Source of the DNA: Flavobacteriaceae bacterium UBA7302
Lineage (GTDB): Bacteria > Bacteroidota > Bacteroidia > Flavobacteriales > Flavobacteriaceae
Direction of reading: 5' to 3'
Length of the DNA: 64,000 bases
NCBI GenBank assembly: GCA_002471825.1
Contig: DKQS01000001.1
Location: forward strand, 1 to 64,000
Shown here: positions 1-7,203 of the stretch, one piece after another
Layout of the letters: each line of letters begins with the position of its first letter
Position numbering within the stretch: the first letter of the stretch is position 1
The notes under the pieces: generated by a model
What the model saw: only the letters and a program-made list of their open reading frames with translations
The model's database searches: none
Told to the model about the DNA's origin: nothing
Position numbers and translations under genes: made by a program

Positions 1-1
1 A

Positions 2-196
2 TTCGCAGAGAAAGCAGGCGATGCAACTGTAACCTTGCACGACATCACAGGAAAGATTGTATACAAAGGACAAATAACCTTACAAGAAGGTAAAAACGAA
101 ATTGATTTGAATTTCAATGTATCGCCAGGAATTATGCTATTAAACATTGCAACCAATGAGCATAACTTCGGAACAACGAAAATGATATTTCGATAA
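2..196 (+). CDS. C-terminal end of a T9SS-sorted secreted protein (5' truncated)
   Basis: The window opens inside this gene; 64 residues and the stop codon are present. The sequence has the layout of a type A T9SS C-terminal sorting domain: an N-terminal strand with VTLHDITGKIVYKG, a middle strand pair around EGKNEIDLNFN, then SPGIMLLNI and a final strand ending KMIFR. In this family the domain directs export through the type IX secretion system and is removed at the cell surface. The cargo lies outside the window, so its function cannot be stated. A strong hairpin terminator follows. Confidence 0.85.
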   Translation, partial: FAEKAGDATVTLHDITGKIVYKGQITLQEGKNEIDLNFNVSPGIMLLNIATNEHNFGTTKMIFR

Positions 197-242
197 AACA
201 TTGCAATTGTAACTTGGGGGATTTATAGTTGTGATTTAAAGA

Positions 243-270
243 AGGAGCCGAAAGGCTCCTTTTTATTTTT
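243..270 (+). terminator. Rho-independent terminator after the T9SS protein
   Basis: Perfect 7-bp stem AGGAGCC/GGCTCCT with a GAAA loop, followed by a T-rich tail (TTTTATTTTT). Confidence 0.85.
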
Positions 271-284
271 ATGCATATATGAAG

Positions 285-292
285 TATCTTTG
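285..292 (+). promoter_or_regulatory. -7 promoter box for pdxH
   Basis: TATCTTTG matches the Bacteroidota -7 consensus TAnnTTTG exactly and lies 28 bases before the pdxH ATG, just downstream of a terminator. A clear -33 TTTG is not seen. Confidence 0.5.
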
Positions 293-320
293 TAAAAGAT
301 AAAATCCTACTTTTCACTCA

Positions 321-968
321 ATGAACAACGATTTAAGCGACTACAGAAAATCTTACGAGAAAACCGAACTTTTGGAATCGAATTGCCCTGAAAATCCAAT
401 TGAATTATTTCAACAGTGGTTTTTAAATGCAGATGAAAATGCCAGTGTTGACGAATCCAATGCCATGACCTTATCTACCATCGGAAGTGATGGCTTTCCA
501 AAAAGCAGGGTAGTATTATTGAAGCGTTTTACCTGGGAAGGATTTATTTTCTACACCAACTATACTTCTGAAAAAGGAAAAGCCATTGCCGAAAACAATA
601 AGGTGTGTATTTCCTTTTTTTGGCCAAGCTTAGAGCAACAAATCATTATCAAAGGAACTGCTGAAAAAATTGCAGAGAACCTTTCGGATGGATATTTCGA
701 ATCGAGACCAGATGGAAGTAAATTGGGCGCATGGGCATCCGATCAAAGTAAGGTGGTTGCTTCTAGAGAAGATTTGGAAGAAAGTCTAAAATCCTTTGAG
801 AAAAAGTTCCACAAGCAAGAAATTCCGAGGCCTGATCACTGGGGCGGATTCATTGTAAAACCAACGTCGTTAGAGTTTTGGCAAGGTAGACCCAACCGAA
901 TGCACGATCGAATTCGCTATACCCTTCAAAAAGATTTTGATTGGAAAATGGAGAGATTAGCGCCATAA
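321..968 (+). CDS. pdxH: Pyridoxamine 5'-phosphate oxidase
   Basis: Cytosolic FMN enzyme that oxidises pyridoxine or pyridoxamine 5'-phosphate to pyridoxal 5'-phosphate, the last step and salvage step of vitamin B6 metabolism. The 215 residues match the usual family length. The FMN-binding stretch SRVVLLKRF is near residue 62, and the C-terminal dimerisation block has WGG, EFWQG and RMHDR, the diagnostic end of PdxH. The ATG follows a -7 box by 28 bases. The gene ends 32 bases before sixA, which may be co-transcribed. I see no missing catalytic element. Confidence 0.96.
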   Translation: MNNDLSDYRKSYEKTELLESNCPENPIELFQQWFLNADENASVDESNAMTLSTIGSDGFPKSRVVLLKRFTWEGFIFYTNYTSEKGKAIAENNKVCISFFWPSLEQQIIIKGTAEKIAENLSDGYFESRPDGSKLGAWASDQSKVVASREDLEESLKSFEKKFHKQEIPRPDHWGGFIVKPTSLEFWQGRPNRMHDRIRYTLQKDFDWKMERLAP

Positions 969-1000
969 ATTCTATATTTACAACAGATAGATTATTTGGA

Positions 1001-1489
1001 ATGAAAACCCTATACATCGTCAGACATGCCAAATCCTCATGGGAATACAGTGGTATTGCTGATATCGATCGACCACTTAAAAAACGAGGCATAAAAGATT
1101 CTCACTTAATGTCTAAAATACTTTCAAAAAGAATTGACAGACCCGATGTTTTTCTTTCCAGTAGTGCCAATAGAGCCTTACATACTGCTGTCATTTTTTG
1201 CGAAAATTTCCAATATCCGCTTACCAATTTAAAAATCCGAAGACAGCTCTACAGTTTTAGCGATGGTTACTTGGTAAAGACGGTAAAGGCCCTGGATGAT
1301 GCTTTTAGTTCTGCGATTATTTTTAGTCACGATCACGGCATTAACACCTTTGTGAATAAATTTGGTAGCAAGCCAATTGCTCATGTGCCAACTTGTGGGG
1401 TGATTGGTATCCAGTTTGATGACAAACATTGGAAAGACATTAAAAAAGGGAAAACCAAGTTGATTGAATTCCCAAAAAATCACAAGTAA
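1001..1489 (+). CDS. sixA: SixA-type histidine phosphatase
   Basis: Small (162 aa) branch-2 histidine phosphatase of the SixA type, which removes phosphate from phosphohistidine proteins; the substrate here is unknown. The catalytic RHAK motif is at residues 7-10 and the second active-site histidine is in the IIFSHDHG block. An in-frame start upstream at 941 would add 20 residues and overlap pdxH. The ATG at 1001 places the RHAK motif at the usual distance from the N-terminus, so I chose it. The gene is followed after six bases by the Ppx/GppA phosphatase, an arrangement suggesting one transcript. Confidence 0.9.
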   Translation: MKTLYIVRHAKSSWEYSGIADIDRPLKKRGIKDSHLMSKILSKRIDRPDVFLSSSANRALHTAVIFCENFQYPLTNLKIRRQLYSFSDGYLVKTVKALDDAFSSAIIFSHDHGINTFVNKFGSKPIAHVPTCGVIGIQFDDKHWKDIKKGKTKLIEFPKNHK

Positions 1490-1495
1490 TTTACC

Positions 1496-2392
1496 GTGTT
1501 GGAAATAAAAAAATATGGTGCTATCGATATTGGATCCAATGCCATTCGATTGCTCATTGCCAACGTTATCATTTCAGAAGACCATCCGCCAAAATTTAAG
1601 AAGTCCTCTTTGGTTCGGGTTCCGATTCGATTGGGACAAGATGCTTTTGTGGACGGAAAAATTAGCAAGGACAACATTCATCGAATTATTGATGCCATGC
1701 AGGCTTTTAAATTATTGATGAATGTCCATAAGGTTGAACGCTACAAGGCCTGTGCTACGTCAGCGATGCGTAATGCCTCCAATGGTCAAAAGGTTATTGA
1801 GAAAATCTTGAAGGAAACCGGAGTTTCCATTGATATCATCAACGGAAAAAAAGAAGCCGAAATCATCGCTTTTACAGACTTGAGCGAGTTGATTGAAGAT
1901 GACAATAACTATCTCTATGTAGATGTAGGTGGTGGTAGTACCGAATTTACCATTTTCTCCAAAGGGACGATAAAGACTTCGAAATCCTTCAAAATGGGGA
2001 CAGTACGTTTACTGAATAATAAAAAATCAGTGAACAAGATTATTTTTTCTGAGGTTGAAGAATGGGTTCGAAAAAACACCAAAGATTTAAAGAAAATTGC
2101 ATTGATAGGTTCCGGTGGCAACATCAACAAACTATTTAAACTATCAGGAAGAACCGAAGGCAATCCCATTTCCTATATTTACCTAAGTGCACAATACCAA
2201 TTCCTAAAAAAACTCACGTACGAGCAACGAATTACCGAGCTTGGTTTGAATCCAGATAGAGCCGATGTAATCATTCCTGCAACCAAAATTTTTCTTTCAG
2301 CCATGAAATGGAGCAATGCCAAGAAAATTTTTGTTCCCAAAATCGGGCTAGCAGATGGTATTGTTAAAAGTTTGTACTACAACAAGATTTAG
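1496..2392 (+). CDS. Ppx/GppA family phosphatase (exopolyphosphatase-like)
   Basis: ASKHA-fold phosphatase of the Ppx/GppA family, which releases phosphate from polyphosphate or hydrolyses pppGpp. The 298 residues cover only the two N-terminal actin-like lobes, as in short bacterial exopolyphosphatases. The phosphate-binding loops are visible: AIDIGSNAIRLL at residues 9-20, DVGGGSTEF near 143 and GSGGNI near 206. The start is GTG at 1496, or the following TTG at 1499; no ATG is available near the first loop. It lies six bases after sixA. No polyphosphate kinase gene is adjacent, so the substrate is inferred only from the family. Confidence 0.9.
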   Translation: MLEIKKYGAIDIGSNAIRLLIANVIISEDHPPKFKKSSLVRVPIRLGQDAFVDGKISKDNIHRIIDAMQAFKLLMNVHKVERYKACATSAMRNASNGQKVIEKILKETGVSIDIINGKKEAEIIAFTDLSELIEDDNNYLYVDVGGGSTEFTIFSKGTIKTSKSFKMGTVRLLNNKKSVNKIIFSEVEEWVRKNTKDLKKIALIGSGGNINKLFKLSGRTEGNPISYIYLSAQYQFLKKLTYEQRITELGLNPDRADVIIPATKIFLSAMKWSNAKKIFVPKIGLADGIVKSLYYNKI

Positions 2393-2413
2393 CCAAAATA
2401 TCAAAGCCAAGCA

Positions 2414-2443
2414 TTTGTTTTATAAATGTTTTTACTACTTTTG
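2414..2443 (+). promoter_or_regulatory. Bacteroidota-type promoter for the OmpA-family gene
   Basis: TTTG at 2414-2417 and TACTTTTG at 2436-2443, separated by 18 bases. This fits the -33 TTTG / -7 TAnnTTTG consensus with normal spacing. The start codon is 45 bases downstream of the -7 box. Confidence 0.65.
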
Positions 2444-2487
2444 AGGCTAAACTATCTTTAAAGCAAAGAGTAAATTAATTTAGAAGC

Positions 2488-3588
2488 ATGAAAAAGTTTT
2501 TTTTCAGTTTGGTATTAAGTTTTTGTGGCGTTTTACTTTATGGACAAGATCTTCCTACAAATCCAGAACCAGGAAAGTGTTATGTGAGATGTAAAACTCC
2601 AGATGTTTACAAAAAAGAAGCTATCAGAGTTCAGGTAGCTCCTTCCTACAAAAAAATAGTCACCTACCCTGCCCAGTATAAAACCATTGAAGAGAAAGTT
2701 TTAATCAAAGAAGCGGGAGAAAAATTAATGGTTGTTCCAGCTGTTTGGGGAACTCAAGAAGTAACCTACTACGAAAAAGAAGACGGCACAAAACTTGAAG
2801 TTCAGAAAGCAGTTTTCACACAAGAGTCTGAAACGGTAGAAACCAGAGCAGCTTCTGCGAAGTGGGAAATGGCTGAGAAAATGCCGAACTGTGAGTCTAC
2901 CAATCCAGATGATTGTAGATACTGGTGTTACAAACCCGTTCCAGCAGAATTTAGAACACTTCCGGTAGAGAGACTTCAAAGCGACGCCAAAGTGATCAAA
3001 ATTCCATTACCTGGGGTTAGAAAGTCTTACAAGAGACGTGTGATGGTACAGCGTCCAACGACGACGATTGTTCAAACACCACCAGAATATAAAACGATTA
3101 AAAAAACGGTATTGGTAAGTGATGCAAGAGCTGAAGAAGTTGTTGTACCAGCTGTGTATAGAAATGTTACCAAAGACATTCTTGTTGAAAAGGGAGGTCT
3201 TTCTTCTTGGAAAGCGGTAGACTGTACTTTGATTGACAACAACCCATTACCTATTAACTGGGATTTTGCAAGTGCTGTTTTAAACGATGGTGCAAAGCGA
3301 ATCATCGATGCACGTCTTCTTCCAATTTTAAAAACAGGATTTGCTGTATTTATCGAATCACACACCGATATGCGTGGTACCAAAAGAGACAACCAAGATT
3401 TGTCTGACAGAAGAGCCAAAGCAGTTGTGGATTACTTAATCACAAAAGGCATCAATCCTTCTCAATTGTACGCAAAAGGATTTGGAGAAACAAGATTATT
3501 AAACAAGTGTAAAGACGGAGTTGCTTGTTCAGAAGCTGAGCATGCTGTGAACCGTAGAACTACTTTTAGAGTGGTGAACCAGAGATAA
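2488..3588 (+). CDS. OmpA-family cell-envelope protein with a duplicated N-terminal module
   Basis: Exported 366-residue protein. Residues 1-20 form a signal peptide ending LLYGQ. Residues 257-363 are an OmpA C-terminal domain that binds peptidoglycan, with the SHTDMRG loop (Asp294), LSDRRAKAV and NRRTTF. The segment between contains two related copies of a module: YKTIEEKVLIKEAG..VVPAVW (64-87) and YKTIKKTVLVSDAR..VVPAVY (201-224). The DNA promoter is strong and close, and a terminator follows, so it is monocistronic. It probably links outer membrane and cell wall. The function of the repeated module is unknown to me. Confidence 0.88.
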   Translation: MKKFFFSLVLSFCGVLLYGQDLPTNPEPGKCYVRCKTPDVYKKEAIRVQVAPSYKKIVTYPAQYKTIEEKVLIKEAGEKLMVVPAVWGTQEVTYYEKEDGTKLEVQKAVFTQESETVETRAASAKWEMAEKMPNCESTNPDDCRYWCYKPVPAEFRTLPVERLQSDAKVIKIPLPGVRKSYKRRVMVQRPTTTIVQTPPEYKTIKKTVLVSDARAEEVVVPAVYRNVTKDILVEKGGLSSWKAVDCTLIDNNPLPINWDFASAVLNDGAKRIIDARLLPILKTGFAVFIESHTDMRGTKRDNQDLSDRRAKAVVDYLITKGINPSQLYAKGFGETRLLNKCKDGVACSEAEHAVNRRTTFRVVNQR

Positions 3589-3611
3589 TCTATTTCCAAA
3601 TAAACAATATT

Positions 3612-3648
3612 AAAAAAGCTGAATGCAAACCATTCAGCTTTTTTAATA
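3612..3648. terminator. Bidirectional terminator between the OmpA and thioredoxin genes
   Basis: Perfect inverted repeat AAAAAAGCTGAATG (3612-3625) and CATTCAGCTTTTTT (3631-3644) with a 5-base loop. A-tracts and T-tracts flank it on either side, so it can serve both convergent genes. It overlaps the stop end of the minus-strand gene. Confidence 0.88.
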
Positions 3649-4104
3649 TCGTCTAATCACTTTTTCTATAAAGGGATAGTAATAATCGGTTAAAATATAA
3701 CCCTTTTTCTCAGCAATCTTTCTACCCCTATGATTTACAAACAATAAAGTGGGGAAGGAATTCACCCGATACTTCTTTTGAACAACTAAGTTGTCTCTTA
3801 GCTTATCGGTTGATAATATGGTCATATCTCTAGGAATATCTACTTCCAATAAAATCAAACTGGAATTAGCCATCTTTTGAAAGCGTTCGGCTAAGAATAA
3901 TTCCTTCTCAATGATCTTGCAGGGCGCACACCAATCAGAGCCTTTGAAATAAATCAATACAGGTTTGCGTTCTTTCTTTGCTTTCTTCAACGCAGCTTTG
4001 TAAAAGGGCTCCCAAGTCAATGAATCAGATTTTACCAAATCTTCTTGAGCAGACAAGGAGATTGACAACCAACAGAGTACAATAAATAGGGTTTTTCTCA
4101 CCAT
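3643..4104 (-). CDS. Periplasmic thioredoxin-like protein
   Basis: Exported thioredoxin-fold protein of 153 residues. Residues 1-20 are a signal peptide ending SLSAQ. The redox motif is WCAPC with cysteines 59 and 62, and the cis-proline loop is NSFPTLLFV near residue 115. The spacing and the FKGSDWCAPC block resemble the DUF255/thioredoxin_7 type of Bacteroidota disulfide reductases. It may reduce or isomerise envelope disulfides. It follows lpxK on the same strand but has its own -7 box. The physiological partner cannot be read from the sequence. Confidence 0.87.
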   Translation of the reverse strand: MVRKTLFIVLCWLSISLSAQEDLVKSDSLTWEPFYKAALKKAKKERKPVLIYFKGSDWCAPCKIIEKELFLAERFQKMANSSLILLEVDIPRDMTILSTDKLRDNLVVQKKYRVNSFPTLLFVNHRGRKIAEKKGYILTDYYYPFIEKVIRRY

Positions 4105-4117
4105 GATTCTAGGAAAT

Positions 4118-4125
4118 CAAAAATA
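4118..4125 (-). promoter_or_regulatory. -7 box for the thioredoxin gene
   Basis: On the minus strand this reads TATTTTTG, an exact TAnnTTTG match, 13 bases before the ATG. No convincing -33 element is placed. An inverted repeat at 4131-4149 lies directly upstream. Confidence 0.4.
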
Positions 4126-4130
4126 ATACC

Positions 4131-4149
4131 AATCCAGTACAACTGGATT
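4131..4149. repeat. Short perfect inverted repeat between lpxK and the thioredoxin gene
   Basis: AATCCAGT-ACA-ACTGGATT, an 8-bp perfect stem with a 3-base loop. There is no T-run directly after it on the minus strand, so it is a poor terminator for lpxK. It may be an operator or processing site. Confidence 0.4.
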
Positions 4150-4198
4150 TAGGCACTTTAATTGAAACGATATTATTAGAGCACTATTATTCATTAGA

Positions 4199-5227
4199 TC
4201 AAGAAACTTTAAATTTTTTAACATGCTCGATAATTTGAACATCAAACGATTTTGAATCATTAATAAATTCAACTTCGATTCCCAAATAAGATAGATCAGC
4301 AACCGTATCCTTCAATCGTACATAGTCCTTTTCAGTTGTTAGTATAAGCTTCTTCTCACCTCCTATTTGATGAAAGGAATTCATGATATGATCAAGATCT
4401 TTATCAGTAAAATGATGATGATCTGGAAACTCAAAATGCTGATATCGAATATTTTTATTCTTTAAAAAAGTTAGTAATGGTGCCGGATTGGCAATTCCCG
4501 TAATCAATAAAACTTCATAATCAATAAGTTCTTTGAAGGTAATTTTAGAAGAGCCGCTTATGGAATCATTATACCGAATTCGAGAGAAAAAAACCGGTTT
4601 GTTGTACTTCAAAAATCGATTCTTAAGATTCATCAGATCTTCCTGAGAAATGTTCTCTGGGCACTTGGTAACCACGATACAATCAGCTCGATGAGCCTCT
4701 CTTCTTGCCTCCCTCAAATTACCCGTTGGTAATACATAATCGTCCACAAACAAATCATGGTATTTGGTCAACAAAATATTGAAAGAAGGCCGAACAGCTC
4801 GATGTTGAAAAGCATCATCCAACAAGATAACATCTGGTTCAACATCGTTCATTAAATTCCGAATTCCAGTTACTCTCTTCTCACAAACAGCTACCCTAAT
4901 TTTTGAAAATTTCGAATGGTATTGAAAAGGTTCATCTCCAATATGTTCAACCGATGTATGCTCATCGGCCAAGAGATAACCTTTGGTTTTTCGCTTGTAT
5001 CCGCGGCTCAGAATCGCCACCTTATGGTCATCATGAAGCAGATTTACCAGATACTCAACCTGAGGCGTTTTACCCGTTCCGCCTACACTTAAATTTCCCA
5101 CATTGATAATGGGAATTGGAAAGCTTACAGATTTGAAGAGTTGTATGTCATAGAAAAGGTTGCGCAAGGATGTAATGATATCATACACCAGCGAAAAAGG
5201 AAAAAGAAAGAAACGAAGTACTTTCAT
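4199..5227 (-). CDS. lpxK: Tetraacyldisaccharide 4'-kinase
   Basis: Inner-membrane kinase that phosphorylates the 4' position of the tetraacylated lipid A disaccharide, making lipid IVA. The 342 residues are a normal length. A hydrophobic N-terminal segment (about 1-35) anchors it. The Walker A motif GNLSVGGTGKT is at residues 44-54, the DDAFQHR motif near 137, and the LTTEKDYVRL block near 298. It is divergent from the Nif3-like gene across a 53-base region. Other Raetz-pathway genes are not in the window. Confidence 0.95.
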   Translation of the reverse strand: MKVLRFFLFPFSLVYDIITSLRNLFYDIQLFKSVSFPIPIINVGNLSVGGTGKTPQVEYLVNLLHDDHKVAILSRGYKRKTKGYLLADEHTSVEHIGDEPFQYHSKFSKIRVAVCEKRVTGIRNLMNDVEPDVILLDDAFQHRAVRPSFNILLTKYHDLFVDDYVLPTGNLREARREAHRADCIVVTKCPENISQEDLMNLKNRFLKYNKPVFFSRIRYNDSISGSSKITFKELIDYEVLLITGIANPAPLLTFLKNKNIRYQHFEFPDHHHFTDKDLDHIMNSFHQIGGEKKLILTTEKDYVRLKDTVADLSYLGIEVEFINDSKSFDVQIIEHVKKFKVS

Positions 5228-5252
5228 CAGAATAAAAGTACAATTAAAATAT

Positions 5253-5260
5253 TAACTTTG
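5253..5260 (+). promoter_or_regulatory. -7 box for the Nif3-like gene
   Basis: TAACTTTG is an exact TAnnTTTG match, ending 20 bases before the ATG at 5281. The 53-base intergenic space is shared with the divergent lpxK promoter. Confidence 0.5.
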
Positions 5261-5280
5261 ATTCTATATATACCATCTAA

Positions 5281-6375
5281 ATGACAATAAAAGAAGTTGC
5301 ACATATTATTGAGGAATTAGCCCCCCTAGCCTATGCTGAGGATTTTGACAACGTAGGTTTGCTGGTGGGCGATTACCAAACGGAAGTAACTGGAGTTTTG
5401 GTAACTCTAGACACTCTTGAAGACACTGTGGATGAAGCTATTGAAAGTGGTTGTAACTTAATCGTTAGTTTTCACCCCATTATTTTCTCGGGTCTAAAAA
5501 AGTTAAATGGGGCCTCCTATGTAGAGCGCGTGGTTTTGAAAGCGATTCGAAATAACATTGCCATTTATGCAACCCATACAGCCTTAGACAATTCTATATT
5601 AGGTGTATCTGACGGAATTTGCAACCAACTCGGATTGATCAATACCAAGATCCTATTACCAAAACGACATATTTTAAAGAAACTCATCACATACGTTCCT
5701 CGGGAAAATGCAGAAGCCTTAAAAGAGCAACTTTTCGAAGCCGGAGCAGGAAGTATAGGCAATTATGATCAATGTTCCTTTAATATTGATGGATTGGGCA
5801 CCTACCGCGGAAATGATAGTGCAAATCCGACCATCGGCAAAAAGGGAGTGCTTCAAAAAGAACATGAAGTGATGGTTTCTGTCATATTTGAAGCTCGATT
5901 CGAATCAAAAATAGTAACCGCCTTGCAAGAAAATCATCCTTATGAAGAAGTTGCCTATGAGGTGATTACAACAGACAATACCTACCAGAATGTGGGAATG
6001 GGAAAAATTGGCGAATTGGCAGAACCTATGTCGGAAAAGGACTTTTTTCAGTATGTGAAAATGACCATGAATACTCCTTGCATCAGACATTCAAGATTAT
6101 TGGGCAAACCCATTAAAAAAGTCGCTGTTTTAGGAGGATCGGGAAGCTTTGCCATTGAAGATGCAAAAATACAAGGAGCCGATGCTTACATTAGTGCCGA
6201 TTTTAAGTATCACGACTTCTTTAAAGCTGAAAATAAAATTATGTTGATGGACATCGGACATTATGAAAGTGAGCAGTTTACAAAAATGCTTCTAAAAGAA
6301 TATCTTACGAAAAAAATTACTAATTTTGCAATCGTTTTATCAGAAAAAAGTACAAATCCAATATTTTATAAATAA
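5281..6375 (+). CDS. Nif3-like dinuclear metal centre protein
   Basis: Nif3/YbgI-family protein of 364 residues, cytosolic, expected to form a hexamer binding a pair of metal ions. Its biochemical role is not established; GTP cyclohydrolase-like activity has been proposed for relatives. Metal-ligand blocks are visible at both ends: SFHPIIFSGLK near residue 64, ATHTALDNS near 97 and DIGHYESEQF near 325. A central insert (about 130-235), ending in the NHPYEEVAYEV strand, is the PII-like domain found in longer members. It ends two bases before the next gene, so the two are very likely co-transcribed. Confidence 0.93.
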   Translation: MTIKEVAHIIEELAPLAYAEDFDNVGLLVGDYQTEVTGVLVTLDTLEDTVDEAIESGCNLIVSFHPIIFSGLKKLNGASYVERVVLKAIRNNIAIYATHTALDNSILGVSDGICNQLGLINTKILLPKRHILKKLITYVPRENAEALKEQLFEAGAGSIGNYDQCSFNIDGLGTYRGNDSANPTIGKKGVLQKEHEVMVSVIFEARFESKIVTALQENHPYEEVAYEVITTDNTYQNVGMGKIGELAEPMSEKDFFQYVKMTMNTPCIRHSRLLGKPIKKVAVLGGSGSFAIEDAKIQGADAYISADFKYHDFFKAENKIMLMDIGHYESEQFTKMLLKEYLTKKITNFAIVLSEKSTNPIFYK

Positions 6376-6377
6376 GC

Positions 6378-7151
6378 ATGGCAAGTAAAAAGGAAGTTTC
6401 AGTTGAAGAGAAATTAAGAGCGCTATACGATTTACAGTTAATCGATTCTAGAATTGATGAAATTCGTAATGTGCGAGGTGAATTGCCTTTAGAGGTAGAA
6501 GATTTGGAAGATGAAGTTGCTGGCCTAAATAAAAGAATTTCAAACTTAAGTGAAGACGTTGCAAATTTAGAGACGGATATCAATAACAAGAAATTGGCTA
6601 TTGAAGAATCTAAAGGTTTGATCAAAAAATACGAAGAGCAACAGAAAAAGGTTCGTAACAATAGAGAATTCGATTCATTATCAAAAGAAATTGAATATCA
6701 AGATTTAGAAATTCAACTTGCTGAAAAAAGAATTAAAGAATACAAAGCTAAAATTGAGCAGAAGAACGAAGTGATTGCTGCCACTAATGAAAAATTAGAA
6801 AAGCAAAATACGCACTTGTCTCATAAAAAATCTGAATTAGATTCCATTTTAAAGGAAACTGAAAAAGAGGAAATTTTCTTAGCGGAAAAATCAAGAGAGT
6901 TTTCTGAGTTCATTGATGGGCATTTATTAAAAGCTTATACACGTATCCGCAACAAAGTAAAAAACGGATTGGCCGTGGTAGCAATTGAAAGAGGAGCATC
7001 TGGAGGATCTTACTTTACCATTCCGCCTCAAGTACAGTTAGAGATTGCAAGCCGAAAGAAAATCACCATTGACGAGCATAGTGGAAGAATCTTAGTGGAT
7101 CCTGCCTTAGCTGCAGAAGAAAAAGAAAAAATTGACAAATTATTTTCTTAA
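6378..7151 (+). CDS. Zinc-ribbon-family coiled-coil protein lacking its zinc cysteines
   Basis: Cytosolic 257-residue protein of the DUF164 / C4-type zinc ribbon family. Residues about 30-185 form a long, highly charged antiparallel coiled coil. The C-terminal block has the family framework (PPQVQLEIASRKK and GRILVDPALA). The positions where relatives carry two CxxC pairs read GASGGSYF and IDEHSGR, so none of the four cysteines remains. The function is uncertain; relatives are proposed to act in nucleic-acid or membrane processes. It is paired with the Nif3-like gene two bases upstream, a common neighbour in Bacteroidota. A terminator follows at once. Confidence 0.88.
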   Translation: MASKKEVSVEEKLRALYDLQLIDSRIDEIRNVRGELPLEVEDLEDEVAGLNKRISNLSEDVANLETDINNKKLAIEESKGLIKKYEEQQKKVRNNREFDSLSKEIEYQDLEIQLAEKRIKEYKAKIEQKNEVIAATNEKLEKQNTHLSHKKSELDSILKETEKEEIFLAEKSREFSEFIDGHLLKAYTRIRNKVKNGLAVVAIERGASGGSYFTIPPQVQLEIASRKKITIDEHSGRILVDPALAAEEKEKIDKLFS

Positions 7152-7170
7152 GTCACTAACCTAGAATAAA

Positions 7171-7203
7171 AAAAAAGCCTCGATAAAATCGAGGCTTTTT
7201 CTT
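7171..7203. terminator. Bidirectional terminator
   Basis: Perfect 9-bp stem AGCCTCGAT (7176-7184) and ATCGAGGCT (7188-7196) with an AAA loop, flanked by A and T tracts. It serves the convergent zinc-ribbon-family and DUF349 genes. Confidence 0.9.

Noticed and set aside
850..1092. Minus-strand reading frame across the pdxH/sixA junction
   Set aside because: It is antisense to two well-supported genes, has no recognisable domain and no promoter.
4117..4302. Small minus-strand frame across the lpxK end
   Set aside because: Shadow of the lpxK 3' end in another frame; no start signal and no conserved feature.
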